Assembly: GCF_003732665.1 (NCBI RefSeq)
Contig: NZ_MOBP01000006.1
Span: forward strand, 1-64,000
DNA length: 64,000 nt
Source of the DNA: Pseudomonas frederiksbergensis
GTDB lineage: Bacteria; Pseudomonadota; Gammaproteobacteria; Pseudomonadales; Pseudomonadaceae
Direction of reading: 5' to 3'
The position numbers were made by a program, and so were the translations under genes. The notes under the pieces are model-generated. The model worked only from the letters and a program-made list of their open reading frames with translations, was not told the origin of the DNA and searched no databases. Numbering within the stretch: the stretch's first letter is position 1; each line of letters begins with the position of its first letter. Positions 53,176 to 61,475 of this stretch are shown here, in pieces.

Positions 53176-54723
53176 CTAATCCTCCTGCGCTTGGGCCAGC
53201 AGACGGTACAGCTCGTCTAGGTCGCTAAACAGCTGCTGGCCGCTTCCATCGATGCCATCGGTTTTTAGGCGATTCAAAATGCTACGATCGACGCTTTCAT
53301 TACCGCCTTCAAGTAATACTTGAGCAGCTTTCAGTAAACTTTCATCGAGCCGGCCTTCGATCACGGCTTCGACTAAAAATCTAGCCGCCCTAGTTAACTC
53401 TTGAGCAAAGTCGACTGCCTTTCCCGCTGATGAAAACTGGTCATCTGCAATGTGCGCAATTGAATCCCAGCCCTTTATTTTTAAAGGTAGCGGGATTCTA
53501 ATTCGCGATACGTCGCCTGGATGTATTCCAGCGGAAACTCCTCTCACGACTGACTGCCACTGTATGTAACCAGCATCAGAAGTCAAATAAGAGTGCACAT
53601 ACGACGCCGGCAGCGAACCCTCTTTAATTCTTATAACTAACACCTTCGAGGAGGGAAGGTTTTCGTCATCAGCATGATAAATGGATACATCTCTACCAAT
53701 ATATTTTTTGTCATGAGCTCCACAAGTAAGCAATATATCAAATTTCTTTAGATATTTACCTCTCGATGGTCGTTCAACCTTGTTGAACGGCCCTTTTAAA
53801 AAAAGACCGGTGCAGCTCCTAGAGGTTGCCTGCGCAACAGCCTCAGAGCTGCTTTCGGACTCTTCTCGAGTATTGCCAGTAAAAATTTCAGAAGATATTT
53901 CACCTAGGGTGACAAATTCATTTTCACGAAAATACTGGTCAATTTCGGGAGGGTAGGACTCAGGTGTTAAGACATCGAATGCAGCTTTGAAGCTCATCCG
54001 AAAAAACTGTGATTTATATTTTTTGTAATCTGATAGCGCAGCATACTGTTCTGAGTAGATTGCATTTTGACCAGCGACAATTTTTCTGGCCCAAGCTTTA
54101 AGGCTCTCGGCTTGATGAATTTTTTCGCCAATGTAATCTTGAGCGCCATTATGAAGCTTGAGTAGTGGAAGGCGCTTAAAATTATAAAGATAAATATGTT
54201 GCTGAACTGCTCCCCCGGCCTCTCGACTCATAAATGCTTGACCGTACTTTGTGGTAAGCCAAGCTGCAACGAAGTGCGAATTGTAATTGGTGCCTGTCAG
54301 GCTGAACTTAATGGTGTCTTGATTTGAGTTAGCGACAGGTATCGAATCGGGAAGTACAGCTAGTCGCCCAACCGTGCCTGAGGTAGAAACAATTATGTCC
54401 CCTGCTTTAAGTGCAGACTTCGATAAAATGGAATGGGTTTTTTTGGTCACATAGGAGAGAGAGGCCTCATCAATTAATGGGCTCTCAATTGCCTCCGCCT
54501 TTATAAAAGGAACACCTGTTTCCGCACCGTCCCAAACAATATCATTACAAAGTGCGTAGGCGCCAAATTGCCAAGGCTCACAAACTGAACCAATCGCCTC
54601 CAGCTCAAATCCAGCGTTCTCGATTAACTCTCTCGCTGAATAAAACTCCTTCGAATAAAAACCAGTATCCAATCTTTCAGGCGTAAAGTCTGCAGCGGGA
54701 ACTCGGACGATAGACTCCATCAC
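53176..54723 (-). CDS. Type I specificity (HsdS-like) subunit
   Basis: A 515-aa DNA-recognition subunit with two target-recognition halves. The first spans about residues 15-220 (DTGFYSKEFYSARELIE, GDIIVSTSGTVGRLAVLP, AGGAVQQHIYLYNFKRLPL) and the second about 240-480 (GEISSEIFTGN, YLKKFDILLTCGAHDKKYIG, VSAGIHPGDVSRIRIPLPL). GDI(I/L) and the P-L ends are typical of TRDs. The pair would set a bipartite target sequence, which cannot be read from the protein. It overlaps the methylase gene by 4 nt. The gene is AT-richer than its neighbours, as is usual for hsdS. Confidence 0.87.
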   Translation of the reverse strand: MMESIVRVPAADFTPERLDTGFYSKEFYSARELIENAGFELEAIGSVCEPWQFGAYALCNDIVWDGAETGVPFIKAEAIESPLIDEASLSYVTKKTHSILSKSALKAGDIIVSTSGTVGRLAVLPDSIPVANSNQDTIKFSLTGTNYNSHFVAAWLTTKYGQAFMSREAGGAVQQHIYLYNFKRLPLLKLHNGAQDYIGEKIHQAESLKAWARKIVAGQNAIYSEQYAALSDYKKYKSQFFRMSFKAAFDVLTPESYPPEIDQYFRENEFVTLGEISSEIFTGNTREESESSSEAVAQATSRSCTGLFLKGPFNKVERPSRGKYLKKFDILLTCGAHDKKYIGRDVSIYHADDENLPSSKVLVIRIKEGSLPASYVHSYLTSDAGYIQWQSVVRGVSAGIHPGDVSRIRIPLPLKIKGWDSIAHIADDQFSSAGKAVDFAQELTRAARFLVEAVIEGRLDESLLKAAQVLLEGGNESVDRSILNRLKTDGIDGSGQQLFSDLDELYRLLAQAQED

Positions 54724-56846
54724 TCACCCCGCTTATAGGCGCCAACGATTTTATCGAGGTCGTTGGGCACCCCCGCTGAGTAATCCTCGATATTGTTTTT
54801 CACCACATAGCCCAGCGTTTCGGCTACAGCCATAAACACGTCGCCTTGCGGTTCCGGCAGGAATTGCTCGGTGTGCTCCTTGCTGGCGTTACGCTTTTGC
54901 AAGTAAACCACAGAGGTTTTGGCACCAGTTCCGGACAGTTTGAAGGTGTCGGATGGCAGCGACAAAACGGCTTTGACGATGGCTTTACCACCGACAAACT
55001 GGCCAGTTATCTCATCCTTCTTACCCATAATGTATTCACGCACATATCGGTCGCCGGAGTTACACAACACGCCATCGGGTAACACGATCATCAGGCGACC
55101 ACCAGGACGTAGCAATTGGAGGCAGCGGTCGATGAATAACACCGCGGGGTCGATGTTAGCCCCAACCGGTTTCCAATTGCCTTTGCCATCTGGCTTGCTA
55201 CCCAATGCCAGGCCACTAGTAGAGGGGAATAATTTGTACTGTGCCTTTTTGCTGGTGGAAATATTACGCAAATCGGTACGGTAGCCCGGCCACTTGGGCA
55301 CGCCGTCTTCATTCAGGTACAAGTCACCGGTGTCCTCCCACTTCATCTGGAGGTGGTCATAGTAGGCAACGTATTCATCCACAACTTTTTCAGTGGGACG
55401 GAAACCACCGAGTACCTGTTCCATTTGAGCTTCGTAGCGCTCTTTGGATTCCTTGCCCTTTTTATCGCTGGTGAACTTGGGCGTTCCAAAAGGCGGGTTG
55501 GTGCAGATCAGATCAAAGCAGTTGGGCTTGAATGCATTGGTGGTGAGCGAGTTGTCGGTGTAAAAAATTTTGGCTTTTGGCGCACCTTGCAACGCCATGT
55601 TTACGCGTGCCAGCATCACCATACGTGGCGCAGCATCGGCACCAGTAAATGCAGTGTCGCGTAGAGTTTGCTTGAGCTTCTCTTTTTGCGCGTCGCTCAT
55701 ACCACCTAGGTGATCGACCACGCTTTCGATATGACTAAGCGCCACCGAGCCAAACCCGAAGGAGCCGCAAGTGGGGTCACAGAAGCGAAAAGCGCCCGAG
55801 ACAAGGCGCTCCATGATGGCGTTGTCTTGCTGAATATCGTGCATGGCGATTTCCAACATTGCCTGCTTCACCGGATTAGGCGTGAGGTAAACGCCCAGCC
55901 CCCCCTTAGATTCAAAGTTTGCGCGCAGGAATACGTCGAACACGCGGCCCAGCAGATCGCCTGCCACATCAGCCAAGGTGCCCTCTTCTTTGCCCGCGAT
56001 CGCGCGGCCTTGGTTGTCGGTTACCGGCCCCAAGTTTTGCATAGCTTCTAGCAAGGTGCGGTAGTTTTCCGGCCGGGTTAGACGCAGATGCGAGTCGCTA
56101 GGGAAGATGGCGTTACGGCTTCCGTCGTCACTGACAACCACATAGTCTTCGTGTGCTTTGAACACTTCGAACGCGGCTTTGATCTGTTCCACCGCCTTTG
56201 CGCCATGCTTGGCAACATACTCGTAATCGAAAACCTCGCGGAAACCCTGGGTTCTTCCCTCATGGTCCGTAAAGTTGAGCTCCTCGCCATGGTGCACGCG
56301 GAAGGTCTCGAGAAAGAGCAGTTTTGCTACTTCTTCGATGATGTCGTTCTTGTCGTTGACTCGGTCTTTTACGGTCTGAAACACTTGCTCGTGGAAGGCA
56401 TCAAATCTATGCATCAGTCTGGTGTAGATGCGCATCGACCAGCGGAAGGTCGGGTCTTTTTCCAGCTTTTCGTAATTGCGTATCAGCTCGATGGACGGCA
56501 CCTCATCCACCGAGTGCGTACCGTCGCTACCATCTACACCAAACAAGCTGTAGCAACGGCTATTCTTGTTGTCTTGCATATGAGCAAATACTGGCCAGTC
56601 GCCGTTCACGCTGGACAGCAATTCATAGGCGAGTTGGTCAAGCTTGTCTTCTCGCGAGTATTCCCAATGGCCAGGCTCCAGCGCGACCAGCAGCACTGAT
56701 GGCGTCTGATTTCCTTGGTCTTCGCCCCAAATTAGTCCGGCTTTTACGAAATCGTGTTCAGACGCCAGCGGCGTATGCTCGGTGTACTCAAGGTACTGAT
56801 TGCGTATTTCTTGGTAGCGTTGGTCCAGTGTTTGTACGTTTGCCAT
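54720..56846 (-). CDS. N6-adenine DNA methyltransferase (HsdM-like)
   Basis: A 708-aa class I (gamma-type) adenine methyltransferase. An N-terminal helical part is followed by the S-adenosylmethionine loop FCDPTCGSFGFGS (from residue 355), TGADAAPRMVMLARVNMAL, and the catalytic NPPF (450-453). LRPGGRLMIVLPDGVLCNSGD is the C-terminal block. The protein is longer than HsdM (about 500 aa) because of an N-terminal extension with EDQGNQTPSVLLVAL. It would mark host DNA together with the specificity subunit. No HsdR is encoded beside it. Confidence 0.92.
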   Translation of the reverse strand: MANVQTLDQRYQEIRNQYLEYTEHTPLASEHDFVKAGLIWGEDQGNQTPSVLLVALEPGHWEYSREDKLDQLAYELLSSVNGDWPVFAHMQDNKNSRCYSLFGVDGSDGTHSVDEVPSIELIRNYEKLEKDPTFRWSMRIYTRLMHRFDAFHEQVFQTVKDRVNDKNDIIEEVAKLLFLETFRVHHGEELNFTDHEGRTQGFREVFDYEYVAKHGAKAVEQIKAAFEVFKAHEDYVVVSDDGSRNAIFPSDSHLRLTRPENYRTLLEAMQNLGPVTDNQGRAIAGKEEGTLADVAGDLLGRVFDVFLRANFESKGGLGVYLTPNPVKQAMLEIAMHDIQQDNAIMERLVSGAFRFCDPTCGSFGFGSVALSHIESVVDHLGGMSDAQKEKLKQTLRDTAFTGADAAPRMVMLARVNMALQGAPKAKIFYTDNSLTTNAFKPNCFDLICTNPPFGTPKFTSDKKGKESKERYEAQMEQVLGGFRPTEKVVDEYVAYYDHLQMKWEDTGDLYLNEDGVPKWPGYRTDLRNISTSKKAQYKLFPSTSGLALGSKPDGKGNWKPVGANIDPAVLFIDRCLQLLRPGGRLMIVLPDGVLCNSGDRYVREYIMGKKDEITGQFVGGKAIVKAVLSLPSDTFKLSGTGAKTSVVYLQKRNASKEHTEQFLPEPQGDVFMAVAETLGYVVKNNIEDYSAGVPNDLDKIVGAYKRGE

Positions 56847-56865
56847 GGTTATCCTGTGTTCCGTT

Positions 56866-57264
56866 TCAAGCCAGCTTCAGCAGCGGGCCTTTAAATTCGA
56901 GTCGTGCATCTTGCATTGCAGCCGTGCGCAGCATGGGTTCGGTGACCACCATCCCAGCAGCCAACTTACCCATCAATTGCGTCAACGGCATGGGGCGTCC
57001 GGCTTTTTCCAGCAAAGCCACCAGTTCATCCGCCAGGCTATTACTCTGCCTGCTTGATATGGCCTCCAGCTCATAGGCACGTTCACCGGTTGGTAAATCA
57101 CAGCGACGCACGCCAGGCAAACAAGCCAACCAGAGGCGAACTTGTTCCTCGCGCCAATCCAATTGTTGCCATAGTGAGGCGTGCTCAGCGACTAGTTGTT
57201 CGAGCGTGGACGGCCCACTTTCCAGCGTGTGCTGCACGGCGTCGACAAGATTGAGCGGACTCAT
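56866..57264 (-). CDS. Small winged-helix-like protein of the defence operon
   Basis: A 132-aa protein, not assigned to a named family. Two parts look like winged helices: VDAVQHTLESGPSTLEQLVAEHASLW and LVALLEKAGRPMPLTQLMGKLAAGMVVTEPMLRTAAMQDARLEF. It sits between the small HTH gene (4-nt overlap) and the methylase gene (19 nt). A regulatory or DNA-binding role is inferred. Confidence 0.7.
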   Translation of the reverse strand: MSPLNLVDAVQHTLESGPSTLEQLVAEHASLWQQLDWREEQVRLWLACLPGVRRCDLPTGERAYELEAISSRQSNSLADELVALLEKAGRPMPLTQLMGKLAAGMVVTEPMLRTAAMQDARLEFKGPLLKLA

Positions 57265-57470
57265 CTGGCCTGCTCCCCCTCTGAGCCAGCATCACGGTTA
57301 CCGCATTGCTGGGATTTGATCCAAGCCTCCAGCTCACTTCGCTTAAAGCGCCAAGAATTGCCCACCTTGAAAGCCGGTAATCCCGAACTGGCAGCGAGCC
57401 GATAAATCGTCCGCTCGTTCACCTTCAGGTACTCAGCCACTTCCTTGATGGTCATAACTTCATCATTCAT
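57261..57470 (-). CDS. Excisionase-type HTH DNA-binding protein, first gene of the defence operon
   Basis: A 69-aa MerR/excisionase-family (helix_turn_helix, HTH_17) protein: MTIKEVAEYLKVNERTIYRLAASSGLPAFKVGNSWRFKRSELEAWI. Such proteins act as excisionases or as small repressors in front of restriction genes. The ATG at 57470 fits family length; an upstream ATG at 57527 adds a hydrophobic leader across the presumed promoter. It leads the operon and may control it through the inverted repeat at 57512-57549. Confidence 0.85.
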   Translation of the reverse strand: MNDEVMTIKEVAEYLKVNERTIYRLAASSGLPAFKVGNSWRFKRSELEAWIKSQQCGNRDAGSEGEQAR

Positions 57471-57511
57471 AGCAATTTTCCATGCTTGGAAATTCAGCCC
57501 AATACAGAGAA

Positions 57512-57549
57512 TGTCAAAAGAGTACAAAGAAATACAGTTGTTTTTGACA
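57512..57549 (-). promoter_or_regulatory. Candidate operator in front of the defence operon
   Basis: TGTCAAAA (57512-57519) and TTTTGACA (57542-57549) are perfect inverted 8-mers with 22 nt between them, centres 30 nt apart, or about three helix turns. They lie 42-79 nt upstream of the operon's first start codon, where a promoter is expected. The inner repeat also contains TTGACA on the minus strand, but no good -10 follows it. Confidence 0.4.
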
Positions 57550-57646
57550 GTTTCGCGCTGATAATTGCGTGCAGTTGTACACCGTCGTATTCGGGATCTT
57601 TTAAGCCCCGTAAAAAGAGCGGGGCGCTGGACTGCTCATTTTTTAG

Positions 57647-57666
57647 GCGCGGACGCCTTTTTTCAT
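57647..57666 (+). terminator. Small hairpin with T-run
   Basis: AGGCG and CGCCT enclose CGGA and run into TTTTTT. It looks like an intrinsic terminator on the plus strand, but no plus-strand gene lies upstream. Confidence 0.4.
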
Positions 57667-57719
57667 AGGTAAGCGTCCGGGCCGTAATTGACGTTTGATA
57701 CTTTGCTTTTCCCGCCAAA

Positions 57720-57763
57720 CCCTCCGATCCAGCGATCTTTGATCGCGCCGATCGGAGGGTTCA
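57720..57763. repeat. Compound hairpin
   Basis: Outer arms AACCCTCCGATC and GATCGGAGGGTT (12 bp, perfect) enclose inner arms GCGATC and GATCGC around TTT. T-rich sequence follows 7 nt later. It could be a terminator, a structured RNA or a recombinase or replication site. Confidence 0.7.
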
Positions 57764-57844
57764 CCCGTTTTTTTCGAGGCACCTCGTACCGTCATCCCAT
57801 TCCCATTTTAATTCGCCCCACGCCGTCGTTTACCCGTCAGTAAT

Positions 57845-57890
57845 TGCTCGTGCTCGTGCTCGTGCTCGTGCTCGAGTGCAGTGCACTGCA
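57845..57890. repeat. TGCTCG x5 run and adjoining palindrome
   Basis: Five exact TGCTCG copies (57845-57874) are followed at once by the perfect 14-bp palindrome TGCAGTGCACTGCA (57877-57890). The hexamer run may vary in copy number. Confidence 0.85.
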
Positions 57891-57938
57891 GTTCTAGTGT
57901 CAGAACGAATCTTGTCGTGGGGATATGGTTAGAGAGGT

Positions 57939-58017
57939 GGCGACACCGGCGACACCGGCGACAACCCGCGTCGGACGAGCTCTTAAGCGTGGCGACAAAA
58001 GTGGCGACAGTCGCCAC
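57939..58017. repeat. GGCGACA iteron-like repeats
   Basis: GGCGACA occurs at 57939, 57948, 57957 (9-nt spacing), 57991 and 58003. The last is part of GTGGCGACAGTCGCCAC, an 8-bp inverted repeat. The same heptamer in reverse (TGTCGCC) occurs six times at 60226-60307. Confidence 0.8.
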
Positions 58018-58306
58018 TTTTTGCGCGCTTTGGCCGGGATGCTTGACCGCCTTTTCGAGTGGGTATAAAAATTGGCGCACGGATCGCTGTCGTTGACAGC
58101 ACCAGCCCAGGTAGCCACAACCTTTAAGGCTACGCCACTTGCGTGGTGGTTCTCCCGAAGTGCGATTAGCGTCCGGCGGCTCGCACGGTCACTCCTCGAG
58201 AGTGATGGATGCCTACTCGACTTATCTGTCCATTGCGGCAGACGATGAACCTACCTCGCTGCGCTGCAGCAACCTCACCTTTCGGCACACTTCGCTGCGC
58301 CAGACT

Positions 58307-58341
58307 GCGCCCGTCTCTTTCTCCTGGAAAGAGACGGGCGC
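58307..58341. repeat. 15-bp perfect hairpin
   Basis: GCGCCCGTCTCTTTC and GAAAGAGACGGGCGC pair perfectly around TCCTG. There is no T-run. It lies about 420 nt upstream of the DUF3987 gene. Confidence 0.75.
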
Positions 58342-58764
58342 TCATACCACTGCTGCAAGCCACGTCGTACAAGGCATTGCCGCAATTCTCCTCGTGACAA
58401 TCGGCCTGACAAATCCGATTCGTCGCCATCCGCAACTGCGCAGGCACCGGTGCCGCAGCCTATGGAAAGGCTGCACATGACTGACAGTCAGGTATGCCCC
58501 AGGTGTTCATGTCGTTGCCTTCTCCCGCTCAGGATCTCTAGGTGTCGAACTCGTCAGTCGGCACAGCCTCCGCCCGCCCGCGTCTTCGGATGCGTTTAAG
58601 GAAGCCAGATTCATGGGTTCATGCCCTTGCTCCCGGTCGTAAGGAGCCGTTCGTTCCGCGTCAGTGAACACCTCACAGGCCGCAGGGGCCTTGATCCCTG
58701 ATAACACTCAACAGCCGTGGCGGGGTTACGTGAGGACAACCAGCAATGAACGAGGAGAGGGCCC

Positions 58765-60171
58765 ATGCAGCAGTTAGATCCGAAGCTTGAACTACCACGA
58801 TCGCCTCGACCGCTGATTGAGTCGAATCCCGTGGCCCAGCCTTATCCGGTGCAGGCGCTGGGTGGGATTCTTGGGCCAGCAGTCGAGCGCATGGCCGAGG
58901 TCATCGGCGTGCCCCAGGCGCTTGCTGCGCAATCGGTGCTGGCTGCCTCGGCGCTGGCCACTCAAGGTCATGCAGGGTTACAACTAGACGGAAGAAATTA
59001 TCCGCTGTCGCTGTACCTGATCACCGTGGCCGCGTCAGGGGATCGCAAGACGGCGGCAGATCGATTTGCATTGCTCCCAGCACGGCAATGGGAGCGTGAG
59101 CAGTGGCAGCGCTATCGCGAGCAACTTGCCAGGTACCGTGCCGCACAGCGACAGGCGCAGCGTATAAATCCTGCCGATCCCGACCGCACAAACAGCGTAC
59201 CGCTCGAAGCGGAGCCTTCGGCCCCACGTCTGATCACCACGGACCCGACTATCGAGGCCCTGATCAAGGGCCTCTGTCATGACCTACCGAGCATGGGCCT
59301 GTTCTGTGACGAGGGCGGACAATTCCTTGGTAGCAGCACCATGAGTCGGGATAACCGTTTGAAAGCGGTCACGACCTTGTCGTCACTCTGGGACGGCAGT
59401 CCGATTGATCGCGCGCGCTCCATGGTTGGTGAAAGCCTGCGAGCCTATGATCGGCGCTTGAGCCTGCACCTGATGCTGCAACCGTACTTGGCCATGCAGT
59501 TACTCACTGACCCGTTGCTGCAGGGGCAAGGCATTCTCGGTCGCTGCCTGATGACCTGGCCCACCAGCCTAGCTGGACAACGTAGCTATCAGGCTGTCGA
59601 CTTGTCCAAAGATGCCGCCCTAAAGTGCTATCACCGCCGCCTTTCGGCGCTGTTTTATCAGCCTTGGTCACTGTCTCCTGATGGTGCTTTGCAGTTATCA
59701 CCGCTAACCCTCAGTCAGTTATCCCGCCGTCGCTGGATTGATCTGCATGATGCCATCGAAGCCCAATTGGGTGAGTTTGGCGAGCTGGCCAGCGTACGGC
59801 CTAGCGGATCAAAGGCCGCCGATAACCTCCTCCGAATCGCCAGCATCCTGGCAGTAGTGGAGGAAAGCGGCATGGTGGAGGTCGATCATATCCAACGGGC
59901 CTCCGCTTTAGTCGGCTACTACCTCACCGAGATCCAGCGCCTGACCGAACAGGAACCGGTATGCCGGATAAAGGAGGAGGCGGATCGCCTGCTGCGCTGG
60001 CTGCAGGTCAAGGATTGGAAGCACTTCAGTATTCGTGAGTTGAACCGCAACGGTCCTCGCTTCGCCCGTAAGAGCAGTCGTCATGCCGCCAAGCTGCTGG
60101 TCGAGCTGATTGATCATCAGTGGCTGATCACCGATGGCCATACCTTCGAGGTGCGCCATGTTCAATCTTGA
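58765..60171 (+). CDS. DUF3987 / YfjI-family protein
   Basis: A 468-aa protein of the DUF3987 (YfjI) family found on prophages and integrative elements and often placed near primase-helicase functions. Family blocks are YPVQALGGILGPAVERMAEVIGVPQALAAQSVLAA, LYLITVAASGDRKTAADRFAL (a GDRKT loop in place of a Walker A), DPTIEALIKGL, GLFCDEGGQFLGSSTM and GRCLMTWPTSLAGQR. The variant P-loop keeps K and T. GGAGAGG lies 5 nt upstream of the ATG. It overlaps the next gene by 14 nt and heads a four-gene cassette. A role in element replication is inferred. Confidence 0.85.
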   Translation: MQQLDPKLELPRSPRPLIESNPVAQPYPVQALGGILGPAVERMAEVIGVPQALAAQSVLAASALATQGHAGLQLDGRNYPLSLYLITVAASGDRKTAADRFALLPARQWEREQWQRYREQLARYRAAQRQAQRINPADPDRTNSVPLEAEPSAPRLITTDPTIEALIKGLCHDLPSMGLFCDEGGQFLGSSTMSRDNRLKAVTTLSSLWDGSPIDRARSMVGESLRAYDRRLSLHLMLQPYLAMQLLTDPLLQGQGILGRCLMTWPTSLAGQRSYQAVDLSKDAALKCYHRRLSALFYQPWSLSPDGALQLSPLTLSQLSRRRWIDLHDAIEAQLGEFGELASVRPSGSKAADNLLRIASILAVVEESGMVEVDHIQRASALVGYYLTEIQRLTEQEPVCRIKEEADRLLRWLQVKDWKHFSIRELNRNGPRFARKSSRHAAKLLVELIDHQWLITDGHTFEVRHVQS

Positions 60172-60511
60172 TGAAGCGCTACGCAACCATCTGGCTCAGC
60201 GCCAAAAGGAGCCGAAAGCGCGATTTGTCGCCGCTACTGTCGCCACTTTGTCGCCACGCTCAAAGCCAGGCAGGGCAAGGGATGTCGCCGCTGTCGCCGG
60301 TGTCGCCACCACCCGTAAAACTATCACCTCGACGACAGCCATCATTCAGTTATTGAAAGAGCAGGGCGTGCATCTCTACGTCACTGACAACACGCTGTGT
60401 TTTCGCCCGACTGATTGGGCTCAGTTCGCGATTGTAAGTGCGCACTGGCGAGCCCTTTTGCATGATCTCGCGGCAGTCGATCAGGAACAGAAAAATGGCT
60501 CGGGTCGGTAA
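60158..60511 (+). CDS. Small VAT-repeat protein of the recombinase cassette
   Basis: A 117-aa protein starting MFNLDEALRNHLAQRQKEPK, then a low-complexity part with VAATVATL and DVAAVAGVATT encoded by six TGTCGCC heptamers, and a C-terminal LKEQGVHLYVTDNTLCFRPTDW. I do not know its function. Similar proteins often sit between DUF3987 and integrase genes in Pseudomonas elements; that is from memory. It overlaps the DUF3987 gene by 14 nt and the integrase gene by 17 nt. Confidence 0.72.
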   Translation: MFNLDEALRNHLAQRQKEPKARFVAATVATLSPRSKPGRARDVAAVAGVATTRKTITSTTAIIQLLKEQGVHLYVTDNTLCFRPTDWAQFAIVSAHWRALLHDLAAVDQEQKNGSGR

Positions 60512-61475
60512 GCGAGCGGGGCGCAATTTCGGCTTCGGTCGCCAGCTTAGCTATGCTGGACCGCAAGCACTGAAAGACCTGTTTGGCGACGGCCATTTTG
60601 CTACCGTCAAAGCCCATAGTGATCGCTGGCAGGCGTTCGTGCATTGGTGTCGATCCGATGAAGGACCGAGGGTCAACGACGCGCGCCAGATAGACCGCGA
60701 GATCCTCATGCGGTACGCCGTCCACGTGCGGGAGCAGGTTGATCAGGGCAACGTCGGCATTGCCACCGCGCAAAACCGACTGTCCAGCGTGAACCGAACG
60801 ATGGCCGCGCTGCGCGGTGATCAGTACGTCAAAATCCCGAGTCCGAGTAAGGCGCTTGGCTTGCAGCGCTCAAGCGTGCGTAGTGAGGCACCGCAAGGCC
60901 AAGATCGTGCTCAGATCGAGTTGATCGCACTCGTACTGTCAGAGCGAGGTCAGCAACGTGTGGCCGCAATTGTGCATCTGGCCCGGGATACTGGTATGCG
61001 CCTGCGTGAAGCGATCTTGGCGGACCTGCCCCGACTGCAACGTGAGGCCAGGCAACTGGACAAGATCAACATCCAGGACGGCACCAAAGGCGGTCGATCA
61101 GGCGCGTCAGCACCGCGTTGGATCGCGGTTACTGATCAAATTCGTGGCGCCTTGGATAGGGCCTGGGAGGCTTCACCCAGTGGCAGTCGGAACCTGTTGG
61201 CCCCCAACGAGAGCTACAAGGTGTTTATGCAGTCAGTTGTGCGACCGGCACGGGACATCTTGCATGAGCATGGATTGAAAGGCTTTCATGAGCTGCGGGC
61301 GGCTTACGCCTGTGAGCGTTATGAGCAACTGACCGGCTTGAATACACCCGTCAATGGCGGTCGTGTTCATCGAGAAGATCGAGAGCTTGATCAGCGTGCA
61401 CGACAGCAGATCAGCTACGAGTTGGGACATAACCGCATCGATGTGGTGAGTGCCTACATCGGAGGCCGGCGATGA
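60495..61475 (+). CDS. Tyrosine recombinase (integrase-domain protein) of the cassette
   Basis: A 326-aa tyrosine recombinase distinct from the P4-type enzyme at 61907. Catalytic residues are visible: R169 in DTGMRLREA, HELR (H265, R268), H312 in YELGHNR, and Y321 in SAYIG. An SAM-like N-terminal domain covers residues about 25-110. ATG 60495 is chosen because the protein starts MARVGKRAGRNFGFGRQL directly; ATG 60438 is upstream in frame inside the VAT gene. The partner gene follows with a 4-nt overlap. Its target site is unknown. Confidence 0.88.
   Translation: MARVGKRAGRNFGFGRQLSYAGPQALKDLFGDGHFATVKAHSDRWQAFVHWCRSDEGPRVNDARQIDREILMRYAVHVREQVDQGNVGIATAQNRLSSVNRTMAALRGDQYVKIPSPSKALGLQRSSVRSEAPQGQDRAQIELIALVLSERGQQRVAAIVHLARDTGMRLREAILADLPRLQREARQLDKINIQDGTKGGRSGASAPRWIAVTDQIRGALDRAWEASPSGSRNLLAPNESYKVFMQSVVRPARDILHEHGLKGFHELRAAYACERYEQLTGLNTPVNGGRVHREDRELDQRARQQISYELGHNRIDVVSAYIGGRR

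Larger units (their letters stand above)
57528..58764. other. 1.2-kb non-coding, repeat-rich region between the defence operon and the recombinase cassette
   Basis: No gene is supported in about 1240 nt. The region holds two strong hairpins, a TGCTCG run, a 14-bp palindrome, and a set of GGCGACA repeats, listed separately. Short frames on both strands (for example 57808-58080 minus) translate these repeats. It may contain the control region or origin of the downstream cassette. Confidence 0.7.

Noticed and set aside
42025..57470. BREX, DISARM, Dnd or classical type I restriction as the name of the island operon
   Set aside because: I see no PglZ or BrxL, no DrmB or phospholipase-D helicase pair, no DndA-E genes and no HsdR. 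HerA, the NurA-like protein and the kinase do not fit these systems.
57808..58080. A 90-codon minus-strand frame with VATVATFVATL and EHEHEHEHE
   Set aside because: Its peptide is produced by the GGCGACA and TGCTCG DNA repeats, and it lacks a ribosome site; kept as a repeat observation only.
58139..58480. Short plus- and minus-strand frames upstream of the DUF3987 gene
   Set aside because: No family resemblance, and both strands are open because of composition; the 15-bp hairpin interrupts them.
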